From Tragulus kanchil (lineage: Eukaryota > Chordata > Mammalia > Artiodactyla > Tragulidae), in contig JAIOJX010000003.1 in NCBI GenBank assembly GCA_022376925.1, forward strand, positions 40,657,874-40,721,873: a DNA stretch of 64,000 nucleotides, read 5' to 3'. Below the pieces are notes generated by a model, which saw nothing but the letters and a program-made list of their open reading frames with translations, ran no database searches and was not told the DNA's origin. This document shows, piece by piece, positions 45,710 through 57,925 of the stretch (positions within the stretch are counted from its first letter, which is position 1; every line of letters starts with the position of its first letter). The position numbers were made by a program, and so were the translations under genes.

Positions 45710-46235
45710 TTGCTCCATAAAAATTTGTTTTGGTCTGGCAGTTGATTATAGGACACTCATTCAGAGTATTCTCAGAGATGATTTTTCTTCCTGTCTTTTT
45801 TTTTTGTTTTTCAACTCAAAATTATATTTTTGTTCCGTGGCTCATTTGATGGCAAATATTTTTGAATATTTATTAAAAGCCTAGTTATTGGGCTGGTCCA
45901 AACAGGATGGCTTCTTAGGTATAGATGCTGTTGTAGAAAGCCCTTGCTATTGTATTGCTGTGTAGAAGATGAAGCGAAAACTAGAGTGTTGAGAGAGTTT
46001 TCTCACCCCCAGTAGAGGCCCTAGAAGCTGCCACTGTTACAGATTGCCGCCTTCCCCAGCCAGGAATTGTGTTTTATGTGCTCCACTCACCATGCCGAGC
46101 AGGATGTATGGCTTTTCACAGTCACTGCTGGCATGATGTGTATGTGTGTCCTATATATATAAATATAGGCTCTATGTTATTATGTATGTATGTATGTATG
46201 TGTATATGTAGTAGTTTTTTTCTAAAGTTTGACCT
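45710..46235. other. presumed intron with (TATG)n
   Basis: Unannotated apart from a TATGTATGTATGTATGTATG microsatellite at about 46181-46202. Confidence 0.55.
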
Positions 46236-46486
46236 CTTTCATTGGTTTTTTATTTATTTATTTTCATCCATCTTTACACTTTGCCCTGTGTGGGCCTCCC
46301 ATTGCAGTGGCCTTTCTTGTCGCAGAGCACCGGCTCTGGGCGCATGTGCTCCAGAGCGCTGGCTCCTAATTGGTCATAGCGGTCCAGCCACCGCATGGCA
46401 TGTAGGATCTTCCCAGGCCAGAGATCGAACCGGTGCCGCTTGCACTGCAAGGTGGACTCTCTACCCACTGGACCACTAGGGAAGCC
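46236..46486 (-). mobile_element. S1 SINE locus g
   Basis: Minus strand: TTGGTTTTTTATTTATTTATTTTCATCCATC, CAGTGGCCTTTCTTGTCGCAG, GCGCATGTGCTCCAG, antisense B-box GAGATCGAACCGG, end CCACTGGACCACTAGGGAAG. The G-rich/poly-T part beyond the conserved block is missing and no clear target-site duplication is seen, so this is a more diverged member. Confidence 0.83.
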
Positions 46487-46849
46487 CTGTATTTGTATTT
46501 ATGAATGTGAATTTTTATATTTCCTAGCTATATTGGTATACACCCTGTCCATAAACCATATATATGTTAATCGTGAATTATGATAAAAATCCCCCTTCCC
46601 ACTTGTATAAAAAAAAAAAAAAAAACCAGAAACAGGCTAAGTTTGGTTTTTCAGATTTATGTTGCATAATCCTATTCTCGTTTACGTTTAACAAACCAGC
46701 TTATAAGAAAACATAGAAACAACCCTGGCCCAAAGAAAACAAACCAACAGACCTAAATGGCAAAGGAAAGTAAATATTTGTAGAAACTCAGATAAATGAC
46801 TGTAAAGAAAACCTTCATTCATTTCATAATCAGATGTCTGCTCAGATTA

Positions 46850-47060
46850 TACATTCTGGAATCAGGACTGATTGATGTGGCAGCGATATTACAGCTTGAG
46901 TGTGGCTCTCTCACTCACTCTGGATGACCTTGGTTAAATTCCTTAACCCTTTCAAGTCTGTAAAATGGGAAAGAGTGTGTAGTTTACAGGGCTGTGGTGA
47001 CAGGGTAAGATGAAGGCAGGTAAGATGAATGTAGGTAAAAATCACTTGGTAGAACTAAGA
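46850..47060 (+). mobile_element. MIR SINE
   Basis: ATTCTGGAATCAGGACTGATTG, CTCTGGATGACCTTGGTTAAATTCC, TTAACCCTTTCAAGTCTGTAAAATGGG, GGGCTGTGGTGACAGGGTAAGATG follow the MIR order with the conserved core. Confidence 0.85.
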
Positions 47061-47126
47061 AACTATGAGGCTACTGATATTGACAGGACAGCCGTTCTCT
47101 CCTCATCCTCTTCCCCTGCCCTAAAA

Positions 47127-49458
47127 GGGATGAACTTTCCAGTCCTTCAAAGTGAGCATATAAATTACACTTAGGGAGAAGGAATTTCCGAGTGTGGGTA
47201 GAAAACTTCTGGCAGTCAAAGGTCAGGAATTCCATTCTTGTCTCACCAGAGATTTGCTCTGTGACCTTGAGAAAGTCCCTCTTAAAAAGTTTCTGGTAGC
47301 TGGTATAAAGAGTTACTGACTGTTAACACTTATATACTGCAGGTGAAGTAGCTGAGCTTTGCCAAAGAAAGATTCATGAAAATAGTTTCCCTGATCTTTT
47401 AGAGAAAGTAGAAAATAAAAATCAACAAGGATTATTTAGAGATTATAAACCTCCAGGCTACTTCTTCAGTGAGTCAACTGAAACCTGTATCAATTGGTCA
47501 TTAAAAATGCCCTTAGTTTTTTTTTTTATGGAATCATTAAATTTGTGCTGTTTTACTATAATTTAGAACCATCTATTGAACTGCAAATCTCCAGTTAAGC
47601 CAAGATTCTGTTGATTAAGCTATGTCTGATTTATGGTTGAGTCTCTTGGTTAGACTCAAACATTGTTGCAATACAGCATGTGCACAATAAAGAAAGGTAA
47701 TGATGGAGATCTTAAATGGGTATTTGAAAATATACTGCAGACATTTTTTTTTAAGACACATTTTTGTGCATGTGCATTTTTTTTAGCACATACATTTTGG
47801 AGACTTTTAACAACAATACTAATTTACATGTTTTTTTTTTCCCTGCTATATTTTCTCTAATTAAGAAACAAACACAATTCTTTTTTTTTTTTTCATATTC
47901 TTCCTGAGCACTCTTTGCTTTTGCAAGAGCAAAGAAAAAGACTCAAACTAGCTCATCAACGTAACTATTTCCATGTCACACATGCACCTTGCCAATCTCC
48001 TATTCATGTTACGACTATCACTGGAAACATCACTTTCAGTGGGACTCATTTATCATCCCTTGCTTGAAGAATACACCGGGTTCCAGGCTATAATCTATGG
48101 CCCCGTATCACACGATATTCCTTCTGGTGTAATTGCTTGTTGATTTGTTTTGTCCCTACCCAGTAATAAGCCCCTTGAGAGCAGGAAATGAATCTTCTTC
48201 ATAGTTACTTCCTTGACTTCCTGCATAGGGACTGACCATATAGTGCTAAAATACTTACTGAAGAAAGAAATTAAGAACAGTCCATATGAAAAACTGGGAT
48301 GAACTTTCCAGTCCTTCAAAGTGAGCATATAAATTACACTTAGGAGAAGGAATTTCCGAGTGTGGGTAGAAAACTTCTGGCAGTCAAAGGTCAGGAATTC
48401 CATTCTTGTCTCACCAGAGATTTGCTCTGTGACCTTGAGAAAGTCCCTCTTAAAAAGTTTCTGGTAGCTGGTATAAAGAGTTACTGACTGTTAACACTTA
48501 TATACTGCAGGTGAAGTAGCTGAGCTTTGCCAAAGAAAGATTCATGAAAATAGTTTCCCTGATCTTTTAGAGAAAGTAGAAAATAAAAATCAACAAGGAT
48601 TATTTAGAGATTATAAACCTCCAGGCTACTTCTTCAGTGAGTCAACTGAAACCTGTATCAATTGGTCATTAAAAATGCCCTTAGTTTTTTTTTTTTTTAT
48701 GGAATCATTAAATTTGTGCTGTTTTACTATAATTTAGAACCATCTATTGAACTGCAAATCTCCAGTTAAGCCAATATTCTGTTGATTAAGCTATGTCTGA
48801 TTTATGGTTGAGTCTCTTGGTTAGACTCAAACATTGTTGCAATACAGCATGTGCACAATAAAGAAAGGTAATGATGGAGATCTTAAATGGGTATTTGAAA
48901 ATATACTGCAGACATTTTTTTTTAAGACACATTTTGTGCATGTGCATTTTTTTTAGCACATACATTTTGGAGACTTTTAACAACAATACTAATTTACATG
49001 TTTTTTTTTTCCCTGCTATATTTTCTCTAATTAAGAAACAAACACAATTCTTTTTTTTTTTTTCATATTCTTCCTGAGCACTCTTTGCTTTTGCAAGAGC
49101 AAAGAAAAAGACTCAAACTAGCTCATCAACGTAACTATTTCCATGTCACACATGCACCTTGCCAATCTCCTATTCATGTTACGACTATCACTGGAAACAT
49201 CACTTTCAGTGGGACTCATTTATCATCCCTTGCTTGAAGAATACACCGGGTTCCAGGCTATAATCTATGGCCCCGTATCACACGATATTCCTTCTGGTGT
49301 AATTGCTTGTTGATTTGTTTTGTCCCTACCCAGTAATAAGCCCCTTGAGAGCAGGAAATGAATCTTCTTCATAGTTACTTCCTTGACTTCCTGCATAGGG
49401 ACTGACCATATAGTGCTAAAATACTTACTGAAGAAAGAAATTGAGAACAGTCCATATG
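47127..49458. repeat. tandem duplication 15 (offset ~1170 bp)
   Basis: Copy 1 is 47127-48292 and copy 2 is 48296-49458. Differences are T-run lengths (47518, 48685), TTTTTGTGC/TTTTGTGC, AAGATTCTG/AATATTCTG, TTAAGAAC/TTGAGAAC. A MIR-like piece (GCTCTGTGACCTTGAGAAAGTCCC) lies at 47256-47282 in copy 1. Confidence 0.93.
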
Positions 49459-49805
49459 ACTGTCTTCTCAGTAGCTAACTGCCAATATGGTCATTTCCTA
49501 TCTGTGCCTTTTCATCTCTGGTAAATATGCTCACCTCTGTTAACCATGTCACAGTTCACTACATTTTTCTGAACTTTTTTTTCTCCTTGCAAAATGAAGT
49601 CTTGTCGTGCAGTTAAATAGTACCGGATTTGAAACCTTAAGCAACCCGATTCTTAGCTATCAAGCTGGGCGGGTGGGTTCTCTCAAGTCTTAGTTCATTT
49701 ACTGCTAAATAAAAACAAAAACAAAACATATAATGTCACTACTGCAGAATGTTTTTGAGGATCAAAATTGTGCAAAGCATCCAGTATATAGAACCTCATA
49801 CATGT

Positions 49806-50175
49806 TTTTTTGTTCAGCCACTCAGTTGTGTTGACCTCTTGATGCACACCAGTCTTCCCTGTCCTTCACCATCTCTCAGAGCTTGCTCAACTCTTGTCCA
49901 TTGAATCAGTGATGCCCTCCAACCATCTTATCCTCTGTTGCCCTCTTCTCCTTCTGCCTTTAATCTTTGCCACCGTAAGGATCTTTTCCAATGAATCAGC
50001 TCTTTGCATCAGGTGGCCAAAGTATTGGAGCTTCAGCTTCAGCATTAGACCTTCCAATGAATATTCAGGGCTGATTTCCTTTAGGATTGACTGGTTTGAT
50101 CTCCTGGCGGTCCAGGGGACTCTCAACAGTCTTCTCTGGCACTACAGTTTGAAAGCATCAATTCTTTGGCGTATT
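49806..50175 (-). mobile_element. BovB 3' end, minus strand
   Basis: TTGTTCAGCCACTCAGTTGTG, CCCTGTCCTTCACCATCTC, TTGAATCAGTGATGCC, CCTTCTGCCTTTAATCTTTGCC, TTTAGGATTGACTGG, ACAGTTTGAAAGCATCAATTC is the antisense BovB tail. A 79-codon minus-strand frame keeps the PWTARRSNQSILKEISPEYSLEG-type motif (shorter pieces visible). The second copy is 50948-51252. Confidence 0.88.
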
Positions 50176-51990
50176 TAGTGCTCAGTAAATATTAGTCTGC
50201 TCAAAAGGTACACACTTTCAGTTATAAAATAGGTAGGTACTAGAGATGTAACATACAGCGAGTTAAGTATAATCAGTCCTGCTGTATGTTATACATGAAA
50301 GTTGTTAAGGGTATATCCTGAGTTCCCATCACAAGAAAAACTTTTCCTTCTGTTTTTGTATCTATATGAAATGTGGAATGTGTACTGAATTTACTATGGT
50401 AATCATTTCATGATATATGTTATATTGTAAACTTACACAATGCTGTATATCAATTAGATCTCTATAAGACTGGAAGAAAAAGCTTTCATTTCTTAAATAT
50501 TGATGCCTTTCATCTCTCAGTAGGTTGCTGCTTCTCTTAAAGCAGTGGTTGGGAATGAATAGTAGCAGCAAAACAAATTCTCTCTATTGTGCACCTGTAT
50601 ATCATAGAAATTAAGCACTGTGCTTTTCCTTGGGTTATTTAATATGTACTTTTTAGTAACCAGCCATGTATATTTGACTTTTAAATATCGCCACTTTGGG
50701 GCTTCCCTAGTGGTCCAGTGGGTAAGGACACCGCCTTGCAGTGCAAGGCGCGGTTCGATCCCTGGCCTGGGAAGATCCCACGTGCCGCGGAGCGGCTGGA
50801 CCGATGTGTCCAATTACCGAGCCGGAGCTCTGGAGTGCATGCGCCCAGAGCCGGTGCTCTGCAACGACAGAGGTCACAGCTATGGGAGGCCCACCCAGGC
50901 AAAAGAACTCTGAACGACCCCGAGGTCACAGCCCCTGTCCCTTCCCCCACCATCTCTCAGAGCTTGCTCAACTCTTGTCCATTGAATCAGTGATGCCCTC
51001 CAACCATCTTATCCTCTGTTGCCCTCTTCTCCTTCTGCCTTTAATCTTTGCCACCGTAAGGATCTTTTCCAATGAATCAGCTCTTTGCATCAGGTGGCCA
51101 AAGTATTGGAGCTTCAGCTTCAGCATTAGACCTTCCAATGAATATTCAGGGCTGATTTCCTTTAGGATTGACTGGTTTGATCTCCTGGCGGTCCAGGGGA
51201 CTCTCAACAGTCTTCTCTGGCACTACAGTTTGAAAGCATCAATTCTTTGGCGTATTTAGTGCTCAGTAAATATTAGTCTGCTCAAAAGGTACACACTTTC
51301 AGTTATAAAATAGGTAGGTACTAGAGATGTAACATACAGCGAGTTAAGTATAATCAGTCCTGCTGTATGTTATACATGAAAGTTGTTAAGGGTATATCCT
51401 GAGTTCCCATCACAAGAAAAACTTTTCCTTCTGTTTTTGTATCTATATGAAATGTGGAATGTGTACTGAATTTACTATGGTAATCATTTCATGATATATG
51501 TTATATTGTAAACTTACACAATGCTGTATATCAATTAGATCTCTATAAGACTGGAAGAAAAAGCTTTCATTTCTTAAATATTGATGCCTTTCATCTCTCA
51601 GTAGGTTGCTGCTTCTCTTAAAGCAGTGGTTGGGAATGAATAGTAGCAGCAAAACAAATTCTCTCTATTGTGCACCTGTATATCATAGAAATTAAGCACT
51701 GTGCTTTTCCTTGGGTTATTTAATATGTACTTTTTAGTAACCAGCCATGTATATTTGACTTTTAAATATCGCCACTTTGGGGCTTCCCTAGTGGTCCAGT
51801 GGGTAAGGACACCGCCTTGCAGTGCAAGGGGCGCCGGTTCGATCCCTGGCCTGGGAAGATCCCACGTGCCGCGGAGCGGCTGGACCGATGTGTCCAATTA
51901 CCGAGCCGGAGCTCTGGAGTGCATGCGCCCAGAGCCGGTGCTCTGCAACGACAGAGGTCACAGCTATGGGAGGCCCACCCAGGCCAAAGA
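49867..51990. repeat. tandem duplication 16 (offset 1081 bp)
   Basis: Copy 1 is 49867-50908 and copy 2 is 50948-51990. Copy 1 ends inside S1 locus h at AAAGAACTC; a 39-bp filler (CTGAACGACCCCGAGG...CTTCCCC) matches neither side. Copy 1 of the SINE also lacks GGGGCGCC of the head (CAAGGCGCGGTTCG against CAAGGGGCGCCGGTTCG). Confidence 0.92.
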
Positions 51991-52098
51991 ACGAAGATGG
52001 ATGAAAATAGACAAATGAAAGACCAATAGAAGTAGCCCACCTGCTCCCCTCCCTCCCCACCCCACCCCCCCAAAATAAATAAATAAAATAAATCTTTG
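51780..52098 (+). mobile_element. S1 SINE locus h, full copy
   Basis: The best-preserved S1 here: GGCTTCCCTAGTGGTCCAG, B-box GGTTCGATCCC, CCGCGGAGCGGCTGGACCG, GTGTCCAATTACCGAGCCGG, GCATGCGCCCAGAGCCGG, GATGGATGAAAATAGACAAA, ACCAATAGAAGTAGCCC, CCCTCCCTCCCCACCCCACC, then AAATAAATAAATAAAATAAA. Target-site duplication AATATCGCCACTTTG (51765-51779) and AATATCACCACTTTG (52099-52113), one mismatch. A truncated copy lies at 50699-50908. Confidence 0.93.
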
Positions 52099-52113
52099 AA
52101 TATCACCACTTTG

Positions 52114-53552
52114 AATAATATAACTGGTGACCCCTAAAGGACCTTTTCTACACTGAATTTTGACTTAGGGACATCAGTTCATGGAGGTCTTTTTTAGTTC
52201 TGGTGAGATGGGACTTTGTGCCAAGTGGTATCTGCCCCCTCTTGCCAGCCATGATTTTGCCATTTTTGATAATAATTTCAAAAATTAGTTGATAATGTTA
52301 CTGCTTTTGGCCTTTCATTTACAAACTGAGTAGAAAAAGAGAAAAATGAAATTTCCTCTTTCGGTTTTGAGAAGACCGAACCCAGTGTCCAGTTCCTATG
52401 ACTATCCTTTCTGTAACTGAATGTCAAATATCATGGTCGATTCCTACCTGGGCCTTTTCATCTCTAATAAATATATTCATCTCTGTGAACCATTCCACAA
52501 TTCACTACATTTTCCTGAATTTTTTTTTTTTCTTCTTGCAAAATGAAGCCCAGTGGAGACAAGGATATCCTTAGCTGTGCTGAAAATTAGTGAATCTTTA
52601 TTGAAAGTGCTTCACGGAGGCAAGCGAATGCATTGTAAAAAGTAATAAGATGACAGAATACACAAAATTCTCTAGACTTATTTTTAATGATTTTTAATAG
52701 ATCGTATAGGATTATAGATTTTGTAGTGTTCCTTTGACTCTGGGAATGGATGTCTTTTAAAAGGTTAGTCTAATCCCTTGACTTAGACATGTTCATGTTT
52801 CGTGCACGTTTGCAGGAGTGCATTATACATTAGAACTATTTGATTCCTTTCTTTATTATATATTCATTGAGTACGTATGTATATTATTATGGTTTCTGTG
52901 TGGAAACTGATTTTCACAGGGTAATGTCATCATTGACACTGGCCAGTTAGCTTTAATGCAAAAATTGAAAGACTGGGAAACCTTTGAACTCTTCTGTGTT
53001 ATATTTACCTCCCTTCAGCATTAAATATGTTATTCCAGTTACTCTTACTGTAGACAATTAAAGTATAAAAATGGGAGTACTGTACAAATAAATACTGTCT
53101 GTAGAGGCTGTTTTGTTTTACTTGTAGATTATATTGATGTATGTTGACTGGAATAATTTAACTTCAGTGTAGAAGCCTATTTTGTGTTTGCTGATGTATG
53201 TACAAAAAAACAAATTAAGTGACTCAATCCCCAAAAATTTATTCTAGGGGGCAGCTCTACAGGATGTTGCATAATGTTACGAGTAGACCAGTAAATTCTA
53301 GCCAGTATGCATTCTGGTAATTGATAAAACTGTTAAAGTCAGAGGCATAATAAAAGTAATAAAAATATATTATCTGTTTTAAAAATGCCTTACTTACTCA
53401 TCTGACTTAGGCTTATTTAACTCCTACCATGTCTATGGAGTTAGATATGAAAATGGGTGGAACATCATCAATGAGTTGAAAACCAAGTAAGGGAGTCGTT
53501 CGTGATTTATGGAACAAGTGCTGTAAGATGCTTCAATAAAGTGTATGTATGT
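52114..53552. other. presumed intron, unannotated
   Basis: Single-copy low-GC DNA. 52430-52560 is a diverged echo of 49490-49610 (CCTTTTCATCTCT..TAAATAT..TTCA/CTCTGTGAACCAT..CACAATTCACTACATTTTCCTGAA..CTTGCAAAATGAAG), described as a finding. Confidence 0.55.
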
Positions 53553-53757
53553 CTACGTAAGTCCCTTGGTCATGTCTAACTCTCTGGGACTCTATGGACT
53601 GTAGCATACCAGGCTCCTCTGTCTTTGGGATTCTCCAGGCAGGAATAATGGAGTGAGTAGCTTTTCCCTTCTCGAGGGGATCTTCCCAACCCAGGGATCG
53701 AACTAGGGTCTCCTGTGTTTCGGGTGGATTCTTTACTCTCGAAACTACCAGGTAAAT
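53553..53757 (-). mobile_element. Bov-tA SINE, minus strand
   Basis: Antisense BovA (GGTCATGTCTAACTCTCTGG, CAGGCTCCTCTGTCTTTGGG, TTCTCCAGGCAGGAATAATGG) followed by antisense head (AACCCAGGGATCGAACTAGG, GTGGATTCTTTACTC, AACTACCAGG). Complete structure. Confidence 0.9.
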
Positions 53758-54912
53758 GTAGGGGAGAAAAATGGCTCCTGTCTGGAAAATCAAAGGTTTC
53801 AAGTGTTTAGTGGATATATGGCAGAAGTCTTTCATGGCAAATGTTTTACTTTTTATAGAAAAGTAAACCCAAAGCTGCAAACAGAAGAGAGCAAATTATG
53901 CACAACTCTTCTGGCGTGTGTGGTGATTTCGCACCTCCTTTTCTGCTGTCTTGTAGAACTGATGACTTTATGGTATTTTGGCAAACTTTTATCATTTGCT
54001 GTATCACCAGGAAATGGTCTTTTCCAAAAAACAGATCCTGGGATGTGCTTGGCTAGTAGGGCACACAATGTTAGCAATGGATTTAGAGAAAGTCTGTTCA
54101 GATACTAAACAAAAATGATAAGGATAGTGGATTAACAAAATTGGAAAAATAAACTATATGAAGCTGTCTAATGACATTTTTTTTTCATATTGCTCAAGAG
54201 GTTTGATATGTGCAGAAGGTCAGAGTCAGTTGAAGGGATATTTAGAAAGGAACTTTACATTAGAGTGGTTGAATATCTAAAGAGTGATATTCTCTGGAAT
54301 GTGCGTTAGCTTTTCTGCTGGAGGTATAAGTAGAGGATACTTAAGCAAACACACGAAATATTTCATTTTGAGAGATTATATAATAAGAAGTAAATGAACT
54401 CTTAATGAGTCTATAAAGAGCATTGATGAAATTTTTTATTGCACACTGAACTCCCTGCTGAGTATACTGGGACTATACCAAGGCTCTAGGCAGAAGCAGT
54501 TGTGTTTTATGTATAGGTAGCCTTATAATTAAGACAGCTTAGAATACTTGAGAAGTAGAGGCCAGCAGAAAAAGGTTGCGTAGTGTTTGGGGGCTTATAA
54601 AGTGGTCTTAGTTTCATGTTGACAATCCTATAAGATACATTTTACACAGTGAAGGTAAAATACCTTGAAGGTAGCTAAGTCAAAACTGGAACCAGATTTC
54701 CAATACCAGTAACATAATTTGTTTCCATTTTACTCCTTTGCTGTCTTCCTACTTCATTTAGTCTTAACATGTCAGTGTCTTGAGTAATCTACATTGTACG
54801 CAAGAGGTGCTGCGGTCTTCTGTCAAGCTCAGATGGGTTATTCAGTGACTATTACTGGATGAACTCTTACCTCCTTCAAAAACATACTTTATAGGGGCCT
54901 ATCAGAGTCCAT
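53758..54912. other. presumed intron, unannotated
   Basis: A 101-codon plus-strand frame at 53803-54108 overlaps a 74-codon minus frame; neither shows domain-like sequence or good splice sites. No transposon recognised. Confidence 0.5.
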
Positions 54913-55112
54913 GGGCTTCCCTGGTAGCTCAGCTGGTAAAGAATCTGCCTGCAATGCAGGAGACCCCGGTTTGATCACTGAGTTAGGAAGATTCCCTGGA
55001 GGAGGACATGGCAACCCACTCCAGTATGCTTGCTTGGAGAATCCCCACGGACAGAGGATCCTGGTGGGCTGCCGTCCATGGGGCAGCAAAGAGTTGGGTC
55101 TGACTGAATGAC
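54913..55112 (+). mobile_element. Bov-tA SINE with GCACA-rich tail
   Basis: GGCTTCCCTGGTAGCTCAGC, TAAAGAATCTGCCTGCAATG, CAGGAGACCCCGGTTTGATC, GGAGGACATGGCAACCCACTC, GGGCAGCAAAGAGTTGGGTC, TGACTGAATGACTAAGC. The tail continues as AGAGCACAGCATAGCACAGCACAGC (to 55142). Confidence 0.92.
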
Positions 55113-55145
55113 TAAGCAGAGCACAGCATAGCACAGCACAGCATC

Positions 55146-55519
55146 AGATCCCATATATAATAGCTCGGAGGGATCAGCCCCATTAATCTTAGAAGAGACT
55201 ATGCAATTGGAACGCATCTGTACTCTGAGGAAAAGCAGGGAGATGGTTCATCATGTAGAACGTATCAGGGCTGATGCTAGGGGTTGAGAGTACTAGATAA
55301 CTAAAACATGGACTTTGGCCTAATGTGTAGGTGGGTTCAAAGGAAGGGCCACACTAGTATATTCTGCTTCAGTTTGTTTTCTTCATGTACACCTTTAATG
55401 TGCCTAAAAATAATACCCTGGATAGTCTTAGGTTTATGTTTTAGTCTCTTTTAAATACCAATTAATATGATCAGAAAACCCCCTTTCCATTTAAAGATGT
55501 GATTTTCTAATTTTTTTCT
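55146..55519. other. presumed intron, unannotated
   Basis: Nothing recognised. Confidence 0.45.
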
Positions 55520-56160
55520 TTTTTCAAAATATGTATATCACGCATTTGTTGTACATAAAATGTGTACATACATTTTAAAGACACTTATGTTTACAACCAA
55601 CTCAAAATTAGAAATTTATAGTATTTAAATATGAATTCTTTCTTTTATGACTTAAGTTTTTTCAAAGGATTGCCACTTAAGTGCTGTAGTAAGTAAGGTT
55701 TGCTTTGCAGAAAATCACTTGTTGGGCAGTGTTTACACATATATCTCTATGATTAAAATAGGTACATATGTGTTGAGACTTTTAAACTTCATTTTGTTTA
55801 TTTTGCAAGCATGTAGTAGTTTTATTTATTTTTGTCTTAGTTATTAAACAATAACGGTATGTCTTATAATCAGTGCATACAATGAAATATGGTACGTGTC
55901 CACATGTTCACTTTTTTTCTTCATTACCCTAAATACTTCAGCATGCTCTCTTAGGAATAAGGACATTCTCTTATAAAATTGTGATGCTGTTATTGTATCT
56001 CAGAAAATGGACAATAATTCCATAATGTCATTTAATATCCAGTCTGTATTCAGCTTCTGCAGGTGTCCAGAAATATCCTTTCCTTTGTTCTAACCAGCAT
56101 TCGGTCAAGTTTCATGCGTTGCATTTGAGCAAAATTTTATTATTACCACTGTGTACCAAC
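55520..56160 (-). mobile_element. old L1 3' relic
   Basis: Antisense L1M-type pattern from ~55910: CATGCTCTCTTAGGAATAAGGACATTCTC, ATTCCATAATGTCATTTAATATCCAG, GTATTCAGCTTCTGCAGGTGTCC, TTCATGCGTTGCATTTG. The left part (55520-55900) is AT-rich and less certain. Confidence 0.65.
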
Positions 56161-56224
56161 TACTCAGTTAGGGAGAAATTTATTGTTTTAAACCTGCCCC
56201 CCTTTATCTTTTAAGACATTGGTG

Positions 56225-56900
56225 TTCGTTTTGTTTTTTTGTTTTATTATTGGGGTATACTTGCTTTACAGTGTTGTACTAGTTTCCGCTGTAGTGAATC
56301 AGCCATGTGTTTGCATTTAGCCCCTTCCTCGGGCTCCCTCCCACCCCACCTCCCCGATCCCTCTAGGTGATCACAGAGCGCCTAGCTGACCTCCCTCGGC
56401 TACACAGTAGCTTCCTGCTTGCTGCCTGTTATACACGTGGTGTTTTTTAGATGTCTGTCCTCTCCAACTTGGTCCCACCCTCTGCTTCCCACTCTGTATC
56501 CGCACTTCTGCTCTCTCTCTGTCTTTATTGCTGCCCTGCAAATAGGCTCATCTGTGCTGTTTTTCTAGATTCCTTATGCTTAGGTGCTCAGTCATGTTCA
56601 ACTCTTTGTGATCCCATGCACTGTAGTCCACCAGGTTCCTCGGTTCCTGAGATGCTCCAGACAAGAATACTGGAGTGGGTTGCCATTGCCTTCTCCATGC
56701 GTAGATTCCATGTATGTGCATTCGTATTCAATATTTGCTTTACTTGACTCTGTATGACAGTTTCTAGGTCCACCCATCCACAGTTCTAAAATTTACCCAA
56801 TTTTGTTCCTTATTATGGCTGTATAATATTCCATTGTGCATATGTACCACATCTTCATTATCTATTCATCCGTTGATGGGAATTTAGGTTGCTTCCTTGG
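56225..56900 (-). mobile_element. L1 3' region, minus strand, split by a BovA insertion
   Basis: Antisense ruminant L1 3' UTR and ORF2 end: TTGCTTTACAGTGTTGTACTAG, GATCACAGAGCGCCTAGC, CCCTGCAAATAGGCTCATC, (insertion), GACTCTGTATGACAGTTTCTAGG, ATTATGGCTGTATAATATTCC, ATTGTGCATATGTACCACATC, GATGGGAATTTAGGTTGCTTCC. The last phrases are the antisense of the highly conserved L1 ORF2 C-terminal coding region. Younger than the neighbouring L1M relics. Confidence 0.85.
56574..56701 (-). mobile_element. BovA monomer inserted in L1
   Basis: TTAGGTGCTCAGTCATGTTC, AACTCTTTGTGATCCCATGC, CACCAGGTTCCTCGGTTCC, GGAGTGGGTTGCCATTGCC. It is bounded by an 8-bp direct repeat TAGATTCC (56566-56573 and 56702-56709) that is single in L1, showing it inserted as a 128-bp unit. 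Confidence 0.87.
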
Positions 56901-56999
56901 AAAAAGCAGTGAAAAACACAAACACAGAGAGGGCTAAACAGTATGCTACTAAATAACCAAGAGATCACTTAATTTCATTTTATAGTGAACTCCTTCCTC

Positions 57000-57925
57000 T
57001 ATTTTTTACTTAGCTTCCCTTCATCCTCTAGCCAACAATAGGATTATATCCCCCTATAACTCTTGTCATTAGAAGTATTGTATGTCTTTGTATTTATCTC
57101 CATATCCTAAGTGTTATAAATGCATATACACATGCGGTTTTTTGATCACACTTACGGAAATGAGATTATTTCTTTGGAGACTTTGTTTTTTCATTTAGTA
57201 CTACCTAAGGGAAATCCTCCCACTTAGCTGTAACAACTCTAGTCTGTTAAAAAAAATCTGTTGCATATATTCTAAGGGATGTATATTTTATAGTCTGTTA
57301 ACTGTTAACTTACTGATGGGCAATTCTTGGTTTCCAGTTTTTGCCACTAAAACCAATATTGTAATAAATGTCTCTATGACAGACCTATGGGATTGATCAC
57401 CAGGGTGGGTTTATTGATTCAAAATGTTGCCACATTGATTTGAGAAAAGACGATGACAGTTCACCACTTTTACCAGCAGTTCAGGGAAATACCCGTTCCC
57501 AAAACTCCATCAGCAACAGTTGACATCTTCCTACTGTGATAATTGTGTAGTGAGATCTCATTGTTACTTCCATGATTATTTCCTGATTTCTGGTGATCTG
57601 GAGCAACTTTTCCTTTGTAGGGAAATTGGAATTCTTATTCAAGTGCTGTGCTTTATTCTTTGTTCATTTTTCTATTTGGTTATTGTCCTTTTGGGGCGCT
57701 ATTTACATACACCAATTAGCCACGGGTCTGAGGCCTGCACTGCAGATAATTTTTTCAAAAACTGATCTTTTGTCTCTTATCTGTTGAAGAAGTAGCTTTT
57801 GGTCTGTAACGTTTTAAGTATTAATATAATCAGTCTTTTCTCTGTGTTTCTCTGGTTTCCGGTTTCTCTCTCATGTTTTTATAAGTCCTCCATTGATAAA
57901 GTAGACATGTAATTTCCTATACACA
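57000..57925 (-). mobile_element. ancient L1 (L1M-type) ORF2 relic
   Basis: Antisense order of the L1 ORF2 C-terminal half: GATGGGCAATTCTTGGTTTCCAG, CACTTTTACCAGCAGTTC, ATCAGCAACAGTTGACATC, AGATCTCATTGTTACTTCC, TTGTTCATTTTTCTATTTGG, CTGATCTTTTGTCTC. All frames broken. The second copy is 58184-59023. Confidence 0.7.

Noticed and set aside
53803..54108. 101-codon plus-strand frame in the presumed intron
   Set aside because: No domain, no flanking splice sites of quality, and an equally long antisense frame overlaps it.
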